Part shown: positions 10,018 to 19,204 of the stretch, in pieces
How the letters are laid out: each line of letters begins with the position of its first letter
How positions within the stretch are numbered: the stretch's first letter is position 1
Origin: Prorocentrum cordatum
Taxonomy: Eukaryota > Sar > Dinophyceae > Prorocentrales > Prorocentraceae
Assembly (NCBI GenBank): GCA_963575745.1
Contig: CAUYUJ010001435.1
Span: 1-37,256 of the forward strand
Reading direction: 5' to 3'
Length of the DNA: 37,256 nucleotides
Translations under genes and position numbers: made by a program
Notes under the pieces: model-generated
What the model saw: only the letters and a program-made list of their open reading frames with translations
What the model was told of the DNA's origin: nothing
Databases searched by the model: none

Positions 10018-10240
10018 TGACTATCCTGGCATCCTTGCCCCTTTCGGCCCAGCAGCTTTCGCTGTCAAGCACTTTGGGAAGCCCGGGGGCCCTGTGGGCG
10101 GTTGTCTGTCGACATGGCCGTTCAAACCAGGCCCTTGCATCCTTGCCGCGCATCCTTGTTTCCTTAAGTCTGCAGGAGGAGGTCAGGGGATACGGAGGCA
10201 CGAGAGGTACGACAAGGAGCACGGAGGGAAGGATGGCGGA
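10018..10240. repeat. Dispersed repeat D, copy 1
   Basis: CTATCCTGGCATCCTTG...AGCAGCTTTCGCTG...CAAGCACTTTG...GCATCCTTG...GAGGAGG...GCACGAGAGG is found again, with about 20% change and small indels, at 13,083-13,270. Part of each copy can be read as protein (TILASLSLGLAAFAAKHFE in copy 2), but the two copies are not open in the same frame, so I treat them as repeats. Confidence 0.7.
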
Positions 10241-10424
10241 GGGAGAAGGGGAGACCGACGCGAGACGAGTGGGAGGGAGTAGGCGGGAGAGGGCCCCCCC
10301 CTCCGCCCCCCCCCAAAGAGGAGGCGAGGAATGGAAGTGGCAGGAGTGGGCGGGGAGGAGGAGGAGGAGGAGGAGGAGGAGGGGGAGGACGAGGTGATGA
10401 GTCATGATGAGCGAGAGACCGACA

Positions 10425-10630
10425 GGAGGATGGGGAGGATGAGGTGGTGCTTGCCTGCTCTGCTCGGACTCTCATGAGACTCTCATCCTTGCAATCCCCC
10501 CCCGTGCCTCCCGCGCCAGGCCGCAGCTCCCTGGCTGGCGGCGGCGGCGGCGCCTGGCTGGCGCCTGCCGGGCTGTGGAGGCCCCCCCCCAACCCAACCA
10601 GAGTGCATGCGCCCTCTTGGCCTCGGGCCC
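10425..10630. repeat. Dispersed repeat E, copy 1
   Basis: The core is AGGCCGCAGCTC, GCGGCGCCTGGCTGG, GCCTGCCGGGCTG, GAGGC, AACCA. It is preceded by GGATGGGGAGGATG and TGGTGCTTGCCTGC. The best match is copy 2 at 11,815-12,010; copies 3 and 4 share mainly the GGCGCCTGGCTGGCGGCGC core and flanks. Confidence 0.65.
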
Positions 10631-10955
10631 GCGGCCGCGCGGGGGAGGGCGCGTGGATTTCGGGGGGGTGCGGGGCATCTCTTCCAGGCCGTCTTGGAGG
10701 GCCTGGGGCTGGGGGCGAGGCGTTGGAGGGGAGGGGGGGTTGAACTCCGGGGGCGAGGCGGCGAGGATGAGAGGATGAGGAGGGGGCGGCGGAGGAGGAC
10801 GAGGATGACGAGGATAACGAGGAGGAGGGCGGACGAGGATAGGAGAGGAGGAGGAGGAGAAGATGGAGGAGGCACACGCTCGCCTTCTCGCTTAAGCGCT
10901 TAGTCGCTACAGCCATCATGTCGCTTGCACAACATGTATGGTCACGATGCGGTAT
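10631..10955. other. Purine-rich spacer without a supported gene
   Basis: (GGA)n with GACGAGGAT interruptions, then TCGCTTAAGCGCTTAGTCGC, a small palindromic patch near 10,885-10,905. No coding signal seen. Confidence 0.5.
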
Positions 10956-11306
10956 ATGATGCCCCGCAAACATCGTACTTAGCCTGTTCCAGCTCCCCGG
11001 CGCGCCCGCAGCTAATGCGCTGCGGATGCTGCGCGAGGCGGGCATGAGCCCGTCAACGATTCACGCGTTCATAGACCCTTCTTTGGTGGCGGCGACCGCT
11101 CGCTATTGCCAGGACGTCGGGACGAGGGGATGTGAGAGGGGATGGAGGGGATCGGATCGGCTCGAGGGCTCGGGAGCTTGCCGCCTCGAGGACGCGACGC
11201 AGCCGAGGGGCTTGCCGAGCGTCGTGACGCGTCGTGCGCGTGCACTGTCTTTGCATTGCCCGTACTGCCCAATAAAAAACCACCCAAAGCCACTCCGCTG
11301 GTGAGG
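10956..11306 (+). CDS. Exon-like ORF, unknown function
   Basis: The frame is open from a TGA near 10,953 to a stop at 11,304. The first 50 codons read like a globular protein: ANIVLSLFQLPGAPAANALR, then MLREAGMSPSTIHAFIDPSL and VAATARYCQDVG. After about 11,120 the composition becomes Arg/Gly-rich and the exon probably ends there. There is no convincing initiator before MLREAGM at 11,026, so this is either an internal exon or a fragment. No family recognised. Confidence 0.4.
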
Positions 11307-11309
11307 GAC

Positions 11310-11814
11310 CGTTTCTCGCACGTCCAGGTGCCCATGCTTCCGAGTCATCAGGGGGGGTTCGGAAACCGTCGCATGCCTATTCCCCATTGTCATTGCATGG
11401 CGGCATGGCATCACACAAACGCGCGCCGTTCTCGTAGTGAACAAATCGCCGAACAGAGACAGAGAGGTACGGATCGGTTCGGATACAGTTAGACATGCAA
11501 CTCCGAGTTGGATAGAGAGGAGTGGGAGTGCGTGCTTCTGGCTGCCTCCACCTTCCTCCCCCTCCGCCTCCGCCTCCTCCCAAGGAGGAGGAGGAGGAGG
11601 AGTGGGGGGGTAGGAAGGGGGGGGAGGAGGTGAAGAGGAAGACCGATGGGGGGGACCCCTCCAGGGAGAGGGCCTCCTCCTCCGCCTCCTCCTAAGCAGG
11701 AGGAGGAGGAGAAGGAGGAGGAGGAGGAGGAGGAAGGGAAGGAAGTTGGAGGAGGGGGCAGGGGGGAGGGGGAGGAGGAGGGGGGAGAGGAGGAGGCGAT
11801 GAGACACACCGAGA
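11310..11814. other. Spacer with paired (CCT)n/(GGA)n tracts
   Basis: 11,310-11,520 shows no gene. At 11,545-11,610 and 11,660-11,740 a (CCTCCT) tract is followed within a few bases by an (AGGAGG) tract, so each can fold into a hairpin. The same arrangement occurs in introns elsewhere in the window. Confidence 0.6.
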
Positions 11815-12010
11815 TGAGGATGGGGAGGATGTGGTGCTTGTGGTGCTTGCATGCTCGACTCTCATCGTTGCTGCAATCCTCCCTGCGCCTCCAGCGCCAG
11901 GCCGCAGCTCTCTGGCCGGCGGCGGGCGGCGCCTGGCTGGTGCCTGCCGGGCTGTGGAGGCGCCACCCCCTCCCCCCCAACCAGCGTGTTCGCGCGCGCG
12001 CGCCCGGGCC
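11815..12010. repeat. Dispersed repeat E, copy 2
   Basis: GATGAGGATGGGGAGGATG, TGGTGCTTGCATGCTCG, CTCATCGTTGCTGCAATCC and CGCCAGGCCGCAGCTC parallel copy 1 in order and spacing. It ends in AACCAGCGTGTTCGCGCGCG, where copies 3 and 4 have CCCCCAGCG(C/T)G. Confidence 0.65.
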
Positions 12011-12024
12011 CGCCCGGCAAGGCC

Positions 12025-12310
12025 TGCCTCCCCTAGGGCTTACCCTTAGGGCTTACCCCTAAGCCTACGTGGCCTACCCCGGGGCCAACCTACTCACAGG
12101 GAGGGCTTACCCCTGGGGGGCCTACTTTAGGGTCTAGGGCTTACCCCAGGCCCACTCCTACGGCCAGGCCTATTCGTAGCTCCTAGGTTCTACCCGTCGG
12201 CCTACCCCTAGGGGTTACCCTACCCCTAGGCATACCCCTAGAGCCTACCCGTAGGCTCACCCTGGGCATGCACTTAGGGCTTACCCCTAGGCCCACCCTA
12301 GGGTAGCCCC
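12025..12310. repeat. Degenerate CCTAGGG/CTTACCC array
   Basis: About 20 loosely spaced copies of CCCCTAGG(G/C)CTTACC-type words, many containing CCTAGG palindromes. It recalls telomere-like CCCTA words but lacks a constant period or a TTTAGGG run, so I do not call it telomeric. Confidence 0.65.
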
Positions 12311-12397
12311 TCCCTCCTCCTCTGCCCCTCCCTCCTCAGCCCCTCAGCCTCCCCCTCCCCCCCTTCAGCCACCGCCCTCCCTCATCATCTCCTCACG

Positions 12398-12419
12398 TCC
12401 GCAGCCAGTTTGGCTTAAG
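12398..12419 (+). other. Relict dinoflagellate spliced leader (best match)
   Basis: TCCGCAGCCAGTTTGGCT followed by TAAG matches the 22-nt DinoSL at 19 positions, the closest of the four sites. It is followed by TCTCCATTTC rather than a GT donor, so it is not a spliced-leader RNA gene. No clear ORF follows within several hundred bases, suggesting a decayed retroposed copy or a short 5' truncation product. Confidence 0.7.
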
Positions 12420-13082
12420 TCTCCATTTCGTACTACAGGGGGGGGGGTCCGTCTTGGAGAGCCTGGTGGGGGGGTCTGGGGACGGGGGGCGAGGTAGCGC
12501 CGCCGTCGGCCTACCCCCAGGAGGACGAGGGGGAGGAGGAGGAGGAGGAGGAGGAGGAGGCGGGGGAGGAGGGGGGCGACGGCTCGAGGAGTCCTCGGAT
12601 CCAGGTGTTAGCTCATGCCCCCTCTCCCTTGCCCCCCCCCCCCCCTGGAGATCGCCATCCCAGGTATCGGGCCATCGGGGGGGGGGGGGGGGGGGCGCGG
12701 GGCGAGTGCGCATGCCTTGGAGGAGGTCCCTGAGGAGGTCCCTCGCGCGTAGATCGGCTTTGGCGCGGCGCGCTCGCCGCGGACTGTGCGCCGCGCAGTC
12801 TGTGCGTCTGCGCGGCACCTGCGCGGCGCATATCTCTTGAAATCTTCCGTTCGCCGCGAGGGGGGGGGGGGGAGCTTTAACTTCCGACGGAGGCTTCCCC
12901 AATCCCCTACCCCCCCTCCTCCCCACCTCCTCCACCTCCCCCCCTCCCCCCCCCCCTTGTCCTCCTCCTTCAAACCCCAAACCCCCTCTATCCCTTCTGA
13001 CGGCGCGCGCCCAACAACCCCCACCATCCAGGGTGCAGTCGGGCACAGTCAACCATGATAGTGTGGACAGACAGCCTTCCCA
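12420..13082. other. Region without a supported gene
   Basis: (GGA)n near 12,520-12,570, G runs near 12,675-12,695 and a GC-rich stretch at 12,745-12,835 (CGCGGCGC words, several self-complementary) are followed by C-rich DNA. ORFs reflect these tracts. Confidence 0.5.
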
Positions 13083-13270
13083 AGACAATCCTGGCATCCT
13101 TGTCCCTCGGCCTAGCAGCTTTCGCTGCCAAGCACTTTGAGTGCCCTTTGGGTGGCTGTCGATGTCGTCGTTCTTGCATCCTTACTTCTCCTTAACGCGC
13201 ATCCTCATTAGCCCGGTTGACTGTAGGAGGGGATGCACGACGCACGAGAGGCGCGGCAAGGAGGGGGGGG
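13083..13270. repeat. Dispersed repeat D, copy 2
   Basis: Matches 10,018-10,240 in order: AATCCTGGCATCCTTG, AGCAGCTTTCGCTGCCAAGC, ACTTTG, GCATCCTTACTTCTCCTTAA, GTAGGAGG, GCACGAGAGGCGCGGCAAGG. Confidence 0.7.
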
Positions 13271-13439
13271 GGGGGAAGGAGGGAGGATGGGACCGAGGAA
13301 GAAGAGGAGATTGGTGGGTAGGAGAGGGAGTAGGGAGGAGAGGGAGAGAGTAGGAGTCGATGGATGAAGTAGGATAGAGAGGAGTGGGAGGGCGCATGAG
13401 GAATGTAGATGTAGTTGCCGTCCGCCGCCGTCGTCGCCG

Positions 13440-13585
13440 TCCTCCTCCTCCCCTCCCCATCCCCGCTCCGATCTCTTCTCATCTCCTCTCCTCTCTTCTC
13501 CTCCTCATCTCCCTCTCCCTCCTCCCTCCTCCTCCTCCTCCTCCTCCTCCTCCGCCTCCTCCTCCTCCTCCTCTTCCTCGTGGGG
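13440..13585. repeat. (TCC)n microsatellite
   Basis: Pyrimidine-rich CTCCTCCTC with scattered CCG and CTT interruptions. Confidence 0.85.
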
Positions 13586-13707
13586 GGCAACTTCCAAGAA
13601 ACCATCAGCTTCCCTGCAGGGTTCCCTGGGCTGCTTGCAGTTCGATGGTGTCACGATGGAACCACGATGGAAAACTTGGCGTCCGCGTGCCAGAAAACCT
13701 ATTGACG
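13585..13707 (+). CDS. Possible exon, unknown function
   Basis: Directly after the (TCC)n tract one frame reads GNFQETISFPAGFPGLLAVR, then CHDGTTMENLASACQKTY, and stops at TGA 13,703-13,705. The composition is protein-like and the placement (pyrimidine tract, then exon) fits a spliced exon. The other two plus frames and one minus frame are also open here, so the frame is uncertain. Confidence 0.3.
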
Positions 13708-13794
13708 TCCTGTGCGGGCTTCTCGAGGAGGTTTCTTGTGGCCGTGCCCCCGCAGTAGTCGTCGGCGGCGGCGTCTGCGTCGTCTCATCGTCGC

Positions 13795-13955
13795 CGTCGG
13801 CGCCATCCTCCACAGACTCGCCCGCGCCCGCAGGCGCGGCTCCCGGGCGGGCGGCGGCGGGGCGGCGCCTGGCTGGCGGCGCCTTTCGGGCTGGAGGCGC
13901 CACCCCCAGCGCGCGCGCGTGCTTCAATGGTGGAGGGGAGGGTTTGGGGCGGGGG
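13795..13955. repeat. Dispersed repeat E, copy 3
   Basis: CCGCGCCCGCAGGCGCGGCTC, then GGCGGCGGGGCGGCGCCTGG, CTGGCGGCGCCTTTCGGGCT, GGAGGCGCCACCCCCAGCGC, and GTGCTTCAATGGTGGAGG. Copy 4 shares this order closely, including GTGCTTCA and a downstream ATGGTGGAGG. Confidence 0.65.
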
Positions 13956-14670
13956 CCCCCCTAGCTCCTCCTCCTCCTCCTCCTCCGCCTCCTCCTCCTC
14001 CTCCTCCTCCTGACTGACTGACGGCGGAAAGGGAGAGTCTCCGCAGCCGTGCGCACCTCCCCTGCTCCCGTAGTCGGCTTAGCCCGAACAACGGGAGGGG
14101 CTCATTCGGGAAGATGATGAGGGGGTGGCAAAAAAAGTGGACCTCTTACTTCAGGAGTGGAGGGAGGGGGAAGCCCCTGGCAAAACAGAGACGGAGGGTG
14201 TACTAAGTTGCGCGGGGGGAGGGGGTGGGCGAGGGGCCCGCGAACCCAGGGGGGGAGAAGGGGGGCGGAACACCCCAGAATCCGCGTTTAGTCCACCCTT
14301 TCGCACGCACGAGATAACGTAGGAGGAAAGGAGGAAGGACAGGAGGATATATATCAGGCAGAGGAGCAGGGAGACGCGGAGGTGGGTGGGTGGGAGGATG
14401 CGCCGTGCTGCAACGGTGTCTGCCATTGGCGGATGGCTGCCTCGGCATTGAAAGGTGGCAGCCGGCCTACAGGAGGCCGGGCCGAGGTCGTACGAGTCCA
14501 CCCCCCCGTCCATTCTCCTGACATAACTCCTCTCCTCCTCCTCCTCCTCCTCCTCCTCTTCCTCCTCCTCCTCCCTCCCCTCCTCCTCCTCATCCCCCTC
14601 CTCCTCCTCCCCCTCCTCCTCCGCCTTCTCAGCCCCCTCCCGCCTCTCCCCTAGGGGCCCCGGGGGGGCG
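13956..14670. other. Region without a supported gene
   Basis: (TCC)n at 13,970-14,010 and 14,525-14,640. In between is GC-rich sequence whose ORFs are compositional. ATATATATC near 14,347 is isolated. Confidence 0.5.
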
Positions 14671-14671
14671 G

Positions 14672-15890
14672 TGGTCTGTCAGGAGCACATTCCTGACGGG
14701 TGGGACCTGTCAGGAGTCCACCCCTGACGGGGGGTGCTTGTCAGGGATCCACCCCTGACGGGCGGGGGGTGGGTCTGTCAGTGGTTCACCCCTGACGGTG
14801 TGGCGTCTGTCAGGGGTCCACCCCTGATGGGGGGGTCTGTCAGGGGTTCACCCCTGACGGGTGGGATCGTTCAGGGGTCCGCACCTGACATGGGAGGTCC
14901 GCCAGGGGTCCACCCTTGACAGACCACCCGTCAGGGGTGGACCCCTGACAGACCCCTTCCCCGTCAGGGGTGGACCCCTGACAGCCCCTCCCCCCGTCAG
15001 GGGTGGACCCCTGACATACCACCACCGTCAGGGGTGGACCCCTGACAGACCCCTCCCGTCAGGGGTGGACCCCTGACAGATCCCCTCCGCCAGGGGTGAA
15101 CCCCTGACAGACCTCCCCGTCAGGGGTGGACCCTGACAGACCTCCCTTCCGTCAGGGGTGGACCCCTGACAGACCCCACCGACAGACCCCTCAGGGGTGG
15201 ACAGCCCCCCCCGACCCCTCCGACCCCCCCCGTCAGGGGTGGACCCCTGACAGATCCCCCCCGTCAGGGGTGGACCCCTGACAGACCTCCCCGTCAGGGG
15301 TGGGACCCCTGACAGACCCCCCCGTCAGGGGTGGACCCCGGACAGACCCCCCCGTCAGGGGTGGACCCCTGACACCCCCCCCCCCCGCCCCACAGTCAGG
15401 GGTGGGACGTGGGTGGACCCCTGACAGGCCCCACCGTCACCCCTGACCCCACCCCGTCAGGGGTGGACCCCTGGACCCCTGACCGACCCCCCCCCCCGTC
15501 AGGGGTGGACCCCTGACAGACCACCCCACCGTCAGGGGTGGACCCCTGACAGACCACCCCACCCGTCAGGGGTGTACCCCTGACAGACCCCACCACCCGT
15601 CAGGGGTGGACCCCTGACATACCTCCCCGTCAGGGGTGAACCCCTGACAGGCACCCCGTCAGGGGTGGACCCCTGACAGCCGCCCCGTCAGGGGTGGACC
15701 CCTGACAGCACCCTGTCAGGGGTGAACCCCTGACAGACCCCCCACCGTCAGGGGTGGATCCCTGACATACCGCACCGTCAGGGGTGGACCCCTGACAGAC
15801 CCCCCCACGCACCGTCAGGGGTAGATAGACCCCTGACAGACACCACCACCGTCAGGGGTGGACACCTGACAGGTCCCACCCGTCAGGTGC
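14672..15890. repeat. Tandem array of GTCAGGGGT...ACCCCTGAC palindromes with an orientation switch
   Basis: About 35 units of 28-40 bp are built on the palindrome GTCAGGGGTGGACCCCTGAC. In the left part (14,672 to about 14,915) units read TGTCAGGGGTCCACCCCTGA followed by CGG. From about 14,925 to the end they read CCGTCAGGGGTGGACCCCTG followed by ACAG, the reverse complement. Both the central dinucleotide (CC versus GG) and the asymmetric flanks (TGT/CGG) flip, so the array is two head-to-head blocks. Spacers are short C-rich strings (ACCCCCC). No coding. Confidence 0.9.
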
Positions 15891-16026
15891 CCATGACGAC
15901 CACCGCGCGACGCCCGCGCGCGCCGTCGTCATGGGAGCCCTCTTGGAGTTCTCATGGAGTTCACACCGTAACCATCTCGTTGCAAGCCGGGTGCCGCGGC
16001 GCCGCCCGCCGGCCGGCTGCGCCGCC

Positions 16027-16116
16027 ATGCCCGCCATGTGGGGCGGCAAAGGCGGCAAGGGCAGCGACGGCGGCAAGGGCGGCAAGGGCGACCACCAGAA
16101 GAGGGCAAAACCATGA
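16027..16116 (+). CDS. Short Lys/Gly-rich ORF or first exon
   Basis: ATG 16,027 opens MPAMWGGKGGKGSDGGKGGK and runs 29 codons to TGA 16,114-16,116. Codons are AAG/GGC/GAC, as in the Lys/Gly tails of the 2032 and 18,459 genes. It could be exon 1 of the 16.3 kb gene, with the (TCC)n tract 16,130-16,290 as intron; a donor would then lie before the stop. Alternatively it is a repeat-derived ORF. Confidence 0.3.
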   Translation: MPAMWGGKGGKGSDGGKGGKGDHQKRAKP

Positions 16117-16129
16117 CCACCATCGGGGG

Positions 16130-16202
16130 TCCTCCTCTTCCTGCTGCTCCTCCTCCTTCCTCCTCCTCCTCCTCCTCCTCCTCCTCCCCCCTGCTCCTGC
16201 TC

Positions 16203-16233
<31 letters not shown>

Positions 16234-16292
16234 TTCTCCTCCCAATCATCTTCCTCCTCCTCCTCCTCCTCATCATCATCATCATCCGCCCC
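16130..16292. repeat. (TCC)n and (ATC)n tract
   Basis: CTCCTCCTC with CTGCTCCTG interruptions, ending in (CAT)n. Probable intron or spacer between 16,116 and the next exon. Confidence 0.8.
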
Positions 16293-16302
16293 TCTCCCCC
16301 GC

Positions 16303-17235
16303 GACCTGGCGCCCTATGGTGGCACTGGCATTGCACTCTCCTGTGATGATGAGGTCGAGACCTCTGTGGGCACGTCGCCCGGCTGCACGCCACCGACGCC
16401 GCCGAGTCGAAGCTGCAGCTGCAGCAGAAGCCCGCGCCGAGGAGCAGCGGCAGCAGCAGCAGCACCAGCGCAACCGGCAGGAGCGCACCCAGCAGCACCA
16501 GTGCATCGAGCAGCTGGACCGCTTCCACGGCCAGCGCAGCGAGCAGCACCAGCGCATCCAGCACATCGAGCAGCAGCAGCGCAACCAGCAGCACAAGTGC
16601 ATGGAGCAGCACCAGCGCAACCAGCAGCACAAGTGCATGGAGCAGCACCAGTGCCAAGTCATGCAGTACAAGTCGCTGCGATTGTGGCCGCATCGCGTTC
16701 ATACATCCTTGGAGCTGCGGCACTCGGCGCGCTACCGGCATCAGCACCAGCGCCAGCTGCAGCGCTACCTGCAGCACCAGCGCACCCAGCACCAGCGCAT
16801 CCAGCGCGACCACCAGCGCATCCAGCAGCACTTCAAGCACTTCAAGCACTACCAGGGTTGTCCAAAGCTGCATCAGCACCACCGCTACCTGCAGCACCGC
16901 TGCCTGCAGCACCAGCGCCTGCAGCACCAGCGCTTGCAGCGCCAGCGCATCCAGCAGCACCGGCGCATGCAGCACCAGCGCGTCCAGCAGTACGTGCGCC
17001 AGCGGCGACTGAGAGCGGCGCTGGCTTGCAGAACGCCTTGAGGGCAGCGGAAGCTGCATCGGCAGCAGCTTCGCCTTACATGCCCGTGCCCATACCGCCG
17101 CAGCAGCAGCATGCGCTGCCGCCCCAGCTCGCCGAGCTGCGTGATGCGATGACGCAGATCGACGCGCTCATTTTCGCCTTGAACGGAGCGTGCCTACGCC
17201 TGCAGCTGGCGTGGCATCGCATGGGCACGAACTAA
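16303..17235 (+). CDS. Gln/His-rich coiled-coil protein gene, reading frame disrupted
   Basis: Both ends look coding in one frame that is open throughout: DLAPYGGTGIALSCDDEVET at the left, and PYMPVPIPPQQQHALPPQLA then ELRDAMTQIDALIFALNGAC at the right, ending TAA 17,233-17,235. In the middle (about 16,410-17,010) that frame gives A-ending Ala/Pro codons unlike the window's coding bias. The +1 frame gives almost only G/C-ending codons and a Gln/His/Arg protein of QQHQR-type heptads (EQHQRIQHIEQQQRNQQHKC). A third frame reads HATDAAESKLQLQQKPA at 16,385-16,435. I infer one gene with one-base indels near 16,440 and 17,020, the second alternatively a mini-intron ending CTTGCAG. The repeats suggest an extended coiled coil. 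No family recognised. Confidence 0.45.
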   Translation, partial: DLAPYGGTGIALSCDDEVETSVGTSPGCTPPTPPSRSCSCSRSPRRGAAAAAAAPAQPAGAHPAAPVHRAAGPLPRPAQRAAPAHPAHRAAAAQPAAQVHGAAPAQPAAQVHGAAPVPSHAVQVAAIVAASRSYILGAAALGALPASAPAPAAALPAAPAHPAPAHPARPPAHPAALQALQALPGLSKAASAPPLPAAPLPAAPAPAAPALAAPAHPAAPAHAAPARPAVRAPAATESGAGLQNALRAAEAASAAASPYMPVPIPPQQQHALPPQLAELRDAMTQIDALIFALNGACLRLQLAWHRMGTN

Positions 17236-17239
17236 AACA

Positions 17240-17915
17240 ACCCCTCCATTGCATTCATTCTTCATCTCGCCCTCGCATCGGACGTCGATCGACGATCGAC
17301 GCCAGAGGATTCCAAGAGGGAGGTGGAGGAGGAAGGGCGAACGCGAAGGGGGGGGATGAGGAGGATGAGGAGGAGGAGGATGAGGAGTCGAGGAGGAGGG
17401 GGGGGAGGTGGAGGAGGAGGAGGAGAGAAGGAGGATGAGGAGGAGGATGATGATGATGCGGAGGAGGAGGAGGAGGAGGGGGAGAAGGCGAAGGCTGACT
17501 GACTGACTGATTGATTGTTGCCGCCATTGCCGCCCGTCACTACCTCGTCGCCAGCCGCCCGTTTCCGCCTGCAGAGGAGAGAGCCATCGTCTTCCCCGTC
17601 TTTCCCCTCCTCCACATCCTCCTCCTCGACCCCCCCCCTACACCCCTCGCCCCCTATATAGCGGTCCCGGCCGAAGAAGGGATAGGGGGGGCGGGGGGGG
17701 GCGGCTTCGAAGCGTCCTGCTTCAGAGCTCTCGACTTACGCGCTGCCAGCAGCGCCTGTTTCTGCGCCTCGGCTGCGCATGCAATGCGGCCCCATCAACC
17801 CATCAGGCCCCCGCGAGCCCACGAGGCCACGCTGAGGCGAGGTGGCGCCCCGAGGCCCCGAGGCCCCGGGGGGGGGGGGGAGGAGGATGAGGGATGATGA
17901 TGAGGACGAGGAGGA
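17240..17915. other. Purine-rich spacer, no supported gene
   Basis: 17,310-17,490 is (GGA)n with ATGATGATG. A GACTGACTGACTGATTGATT tetranucleotide run is at about 17,497-17,516. CTATATAGCGG at 17,653 is isolated in GC-rich sequence. ORFs are compositional. Confidence 0.5.
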
Positions 17916-18109
17916 GGAGGCGGCGGCCTTCACCTCCATTGGTTGGGAGGGCACAGGCGGCGCGTGCTAGAGTAGGAGGAGGTGATGATGAGGAGGCTAC
18001 CCTGCTGCCCTGCTCTTCCGCATCCTCTGTTTCACCCCCTCCGACCCACTCCTCCCCCTCCCCGCCTCCCACCTCCGATTCCACCTCCTTCGCATCCTTC
18101 TTGACTCGC
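17916..18109. repeat. Segmental duplication, copy 2
   Basis: Near-identical to 7698-7904 over GGCGGCGGCCTTCACCTCCA, TTGGTTGGGAGGGCACAGGC and on to TCGCATCCTTCTTGACTCG. The stop codon CATTAG of copy 1 is CATTGG here, so the acidic exon is not terminated at the same place. Confidence 0.85.
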
Positions 18110-18458
18110 CTCCTCCTCCTCCTCCTCCTCCTCCTCCACTTCCCCCCCGCTCCCGCGCCCGCTTCGTGCGGACTCGGCTGCAGATGTCGCTCGGATGGCG
18201 GCCTCCTGAGTCTCCAGAGCCCTCGAAGGGCCCCAGGGTCCCCAGAGGGATTCGCAGGGATCTCCAGAGGCCAGAGGGATCGAAGGGATCTCCAAAGTCT
18301 CCGAGGTTCTGCAGTGCCCAGAGGGATTCCCAGGGATCTCGTAGTCGATCCGTCCGCATGGACTTTCGGTTCGATTGCTTGAGCGGAGCGCTCAGCAGGC
18401 CGCAGCGCCGCAGCCGGCCGCAGCAGCAGCAGCGCGACATGGCAGGCTAAGGCCGCAG
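18110..18458. other. Spacer before the Lys/Gly-rich exon
   Basis: After a (TCC)n tract there is GC-rich sequence with repeated CAGAGGGATTC/GCAGGGATCTCCAGAGG words at 18,205-18,335. CAGCAGCGCGACATGGCAGG at about 18,424-18,447 recurs as CAGCAGCGCGACCTGGCAGG 30 bp later, a small tandem duplication at the presumed splice acceptor. Confidence 0.5.
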
Positions 18459-18984
18459 CAGCGCGACCTGGCAGGAGTGGCTCTCGAGACAGGGCAGCGC
18501 CGGCAAGGGCGAGGACGAGGGGGGCAACAAGGGCAAGGGCAAGGACAAGGGCAAGAAGGGCAAGGACAAGGACAAGGACAAGAGCAGCGCGGACCTCGAC
18601 ATCATGATGCGCAGCGACGTCGCTCGAGACAGGTGGGAGCGGGCAGCCTGGCGCCGGCGCAGAGCCCAGCGCAAGGAGAATGACGAGGGCGAGGGCGAGG
18701 GCGAGGTGGAGGCCAGCGCAGGCGCGAGCGTGGACTACGACGTGCTCAGGCCAGGGGCGGCGGCGTCGCGCGCGCCCAAGACTTGGGGGCGCATCGCGCG
18801 GGAGAGGTGGAAGTACGGCTTTGCTCGCAGGGAGGCTCGCAGGGTCGCTGAGGCTGAGGCTGAGGCTGAGGCTCGCAGCCGCAGCGGCAGCCCTAGGGGC
18901 CCTAGAGACGACGACGCGGGCAAGGGCAAGGGCGGCAAGGGCAAAGTGCGCAATGCCAAGCCGAAGAAGCGGCCTACCAACTGA
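18459..18984 (+). CDS. Lys/Gly-rich basic protein, terminal exon
   Basis: The frame opens after TAA near 18,449 and runs to TGA 18,982-18,984; the internal Met pair is at 18,604. I place the exon start near 18,459, after an AG in GGCCGCAG. Order of segments: TWQEWLSRQGSAGKG head; KGKGKDKGKKGKDKDKDK basic run; SADLDIMMRSDVARDRWERA and an Arg-rich helix (AAWRRRRAQRK); acidic EGEGEGEVEA; WGRIARERWKYGFARREARR; AEAEAEAEA; then KGKGGKGKVRNAKPKKRPTN at the end. Codons are strongly G/C-ending. The two W-containing basic segments (RWERAAWRRRR and RERWKYGFARR) look like diverged copies of one motif. The charge pattern suggests nucleic-acid or chromatin association, by composition only. It shares tail style with the 2032 gene. 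The start is unknown and probably lies in an upstream exon. Confidence 0.55.
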
Positions 18985-19005
18985 TGCCACTTCTGGTCAT
19001 CCTCA

Positions 19006-19046
19006 CCATCATCATCATCATCATCATCATCAGCATCAGCATCATC

Positions 19047-19078
<32 letters not shown>

Positions 19079-19081
19079 CAT
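19006..19081. repeat. (ATC)n microsatellite
   Basis: CATCATCATC with CAGCATCAGC interruptions, 22 bp after the stop of the Lys/Gly-rich exon, so probably in its 3' UTR or flank. Confidence 0.9.
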
Positions 19082-19204
19082 AGATCTTGCATTCCGGGGC
19101 AGGCCTCCGGGGTCCGAGGGAGGGGGCGGAGGGAGGGGGCGGAGTAGCGGGAGTGCGGGGCGGGGCTGGGGAGACGAGATAGGGGAGCTTAAGAGAAAGA
19201 GAAA

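Noticed and set aside
12025-12310. Interstitial telomere
   Set aside because: CCCTA-like words are irregular, with no run of the expected seven-base telomere unit.
12398-12460. Spliced-leader RNA gene
   Set aside because: The 22-base match is not followed by a GT donor, and no Sm-site-like T-rich motif follows; it fits a relict better.
14672-15890. CRISPR-like array of palindromic repeats
   Set aside because: Spacers are only about 8-20 bp, C-rich and alike, orientation flips inside the array, there is no cas gene, and the DNA is eukaryotic.
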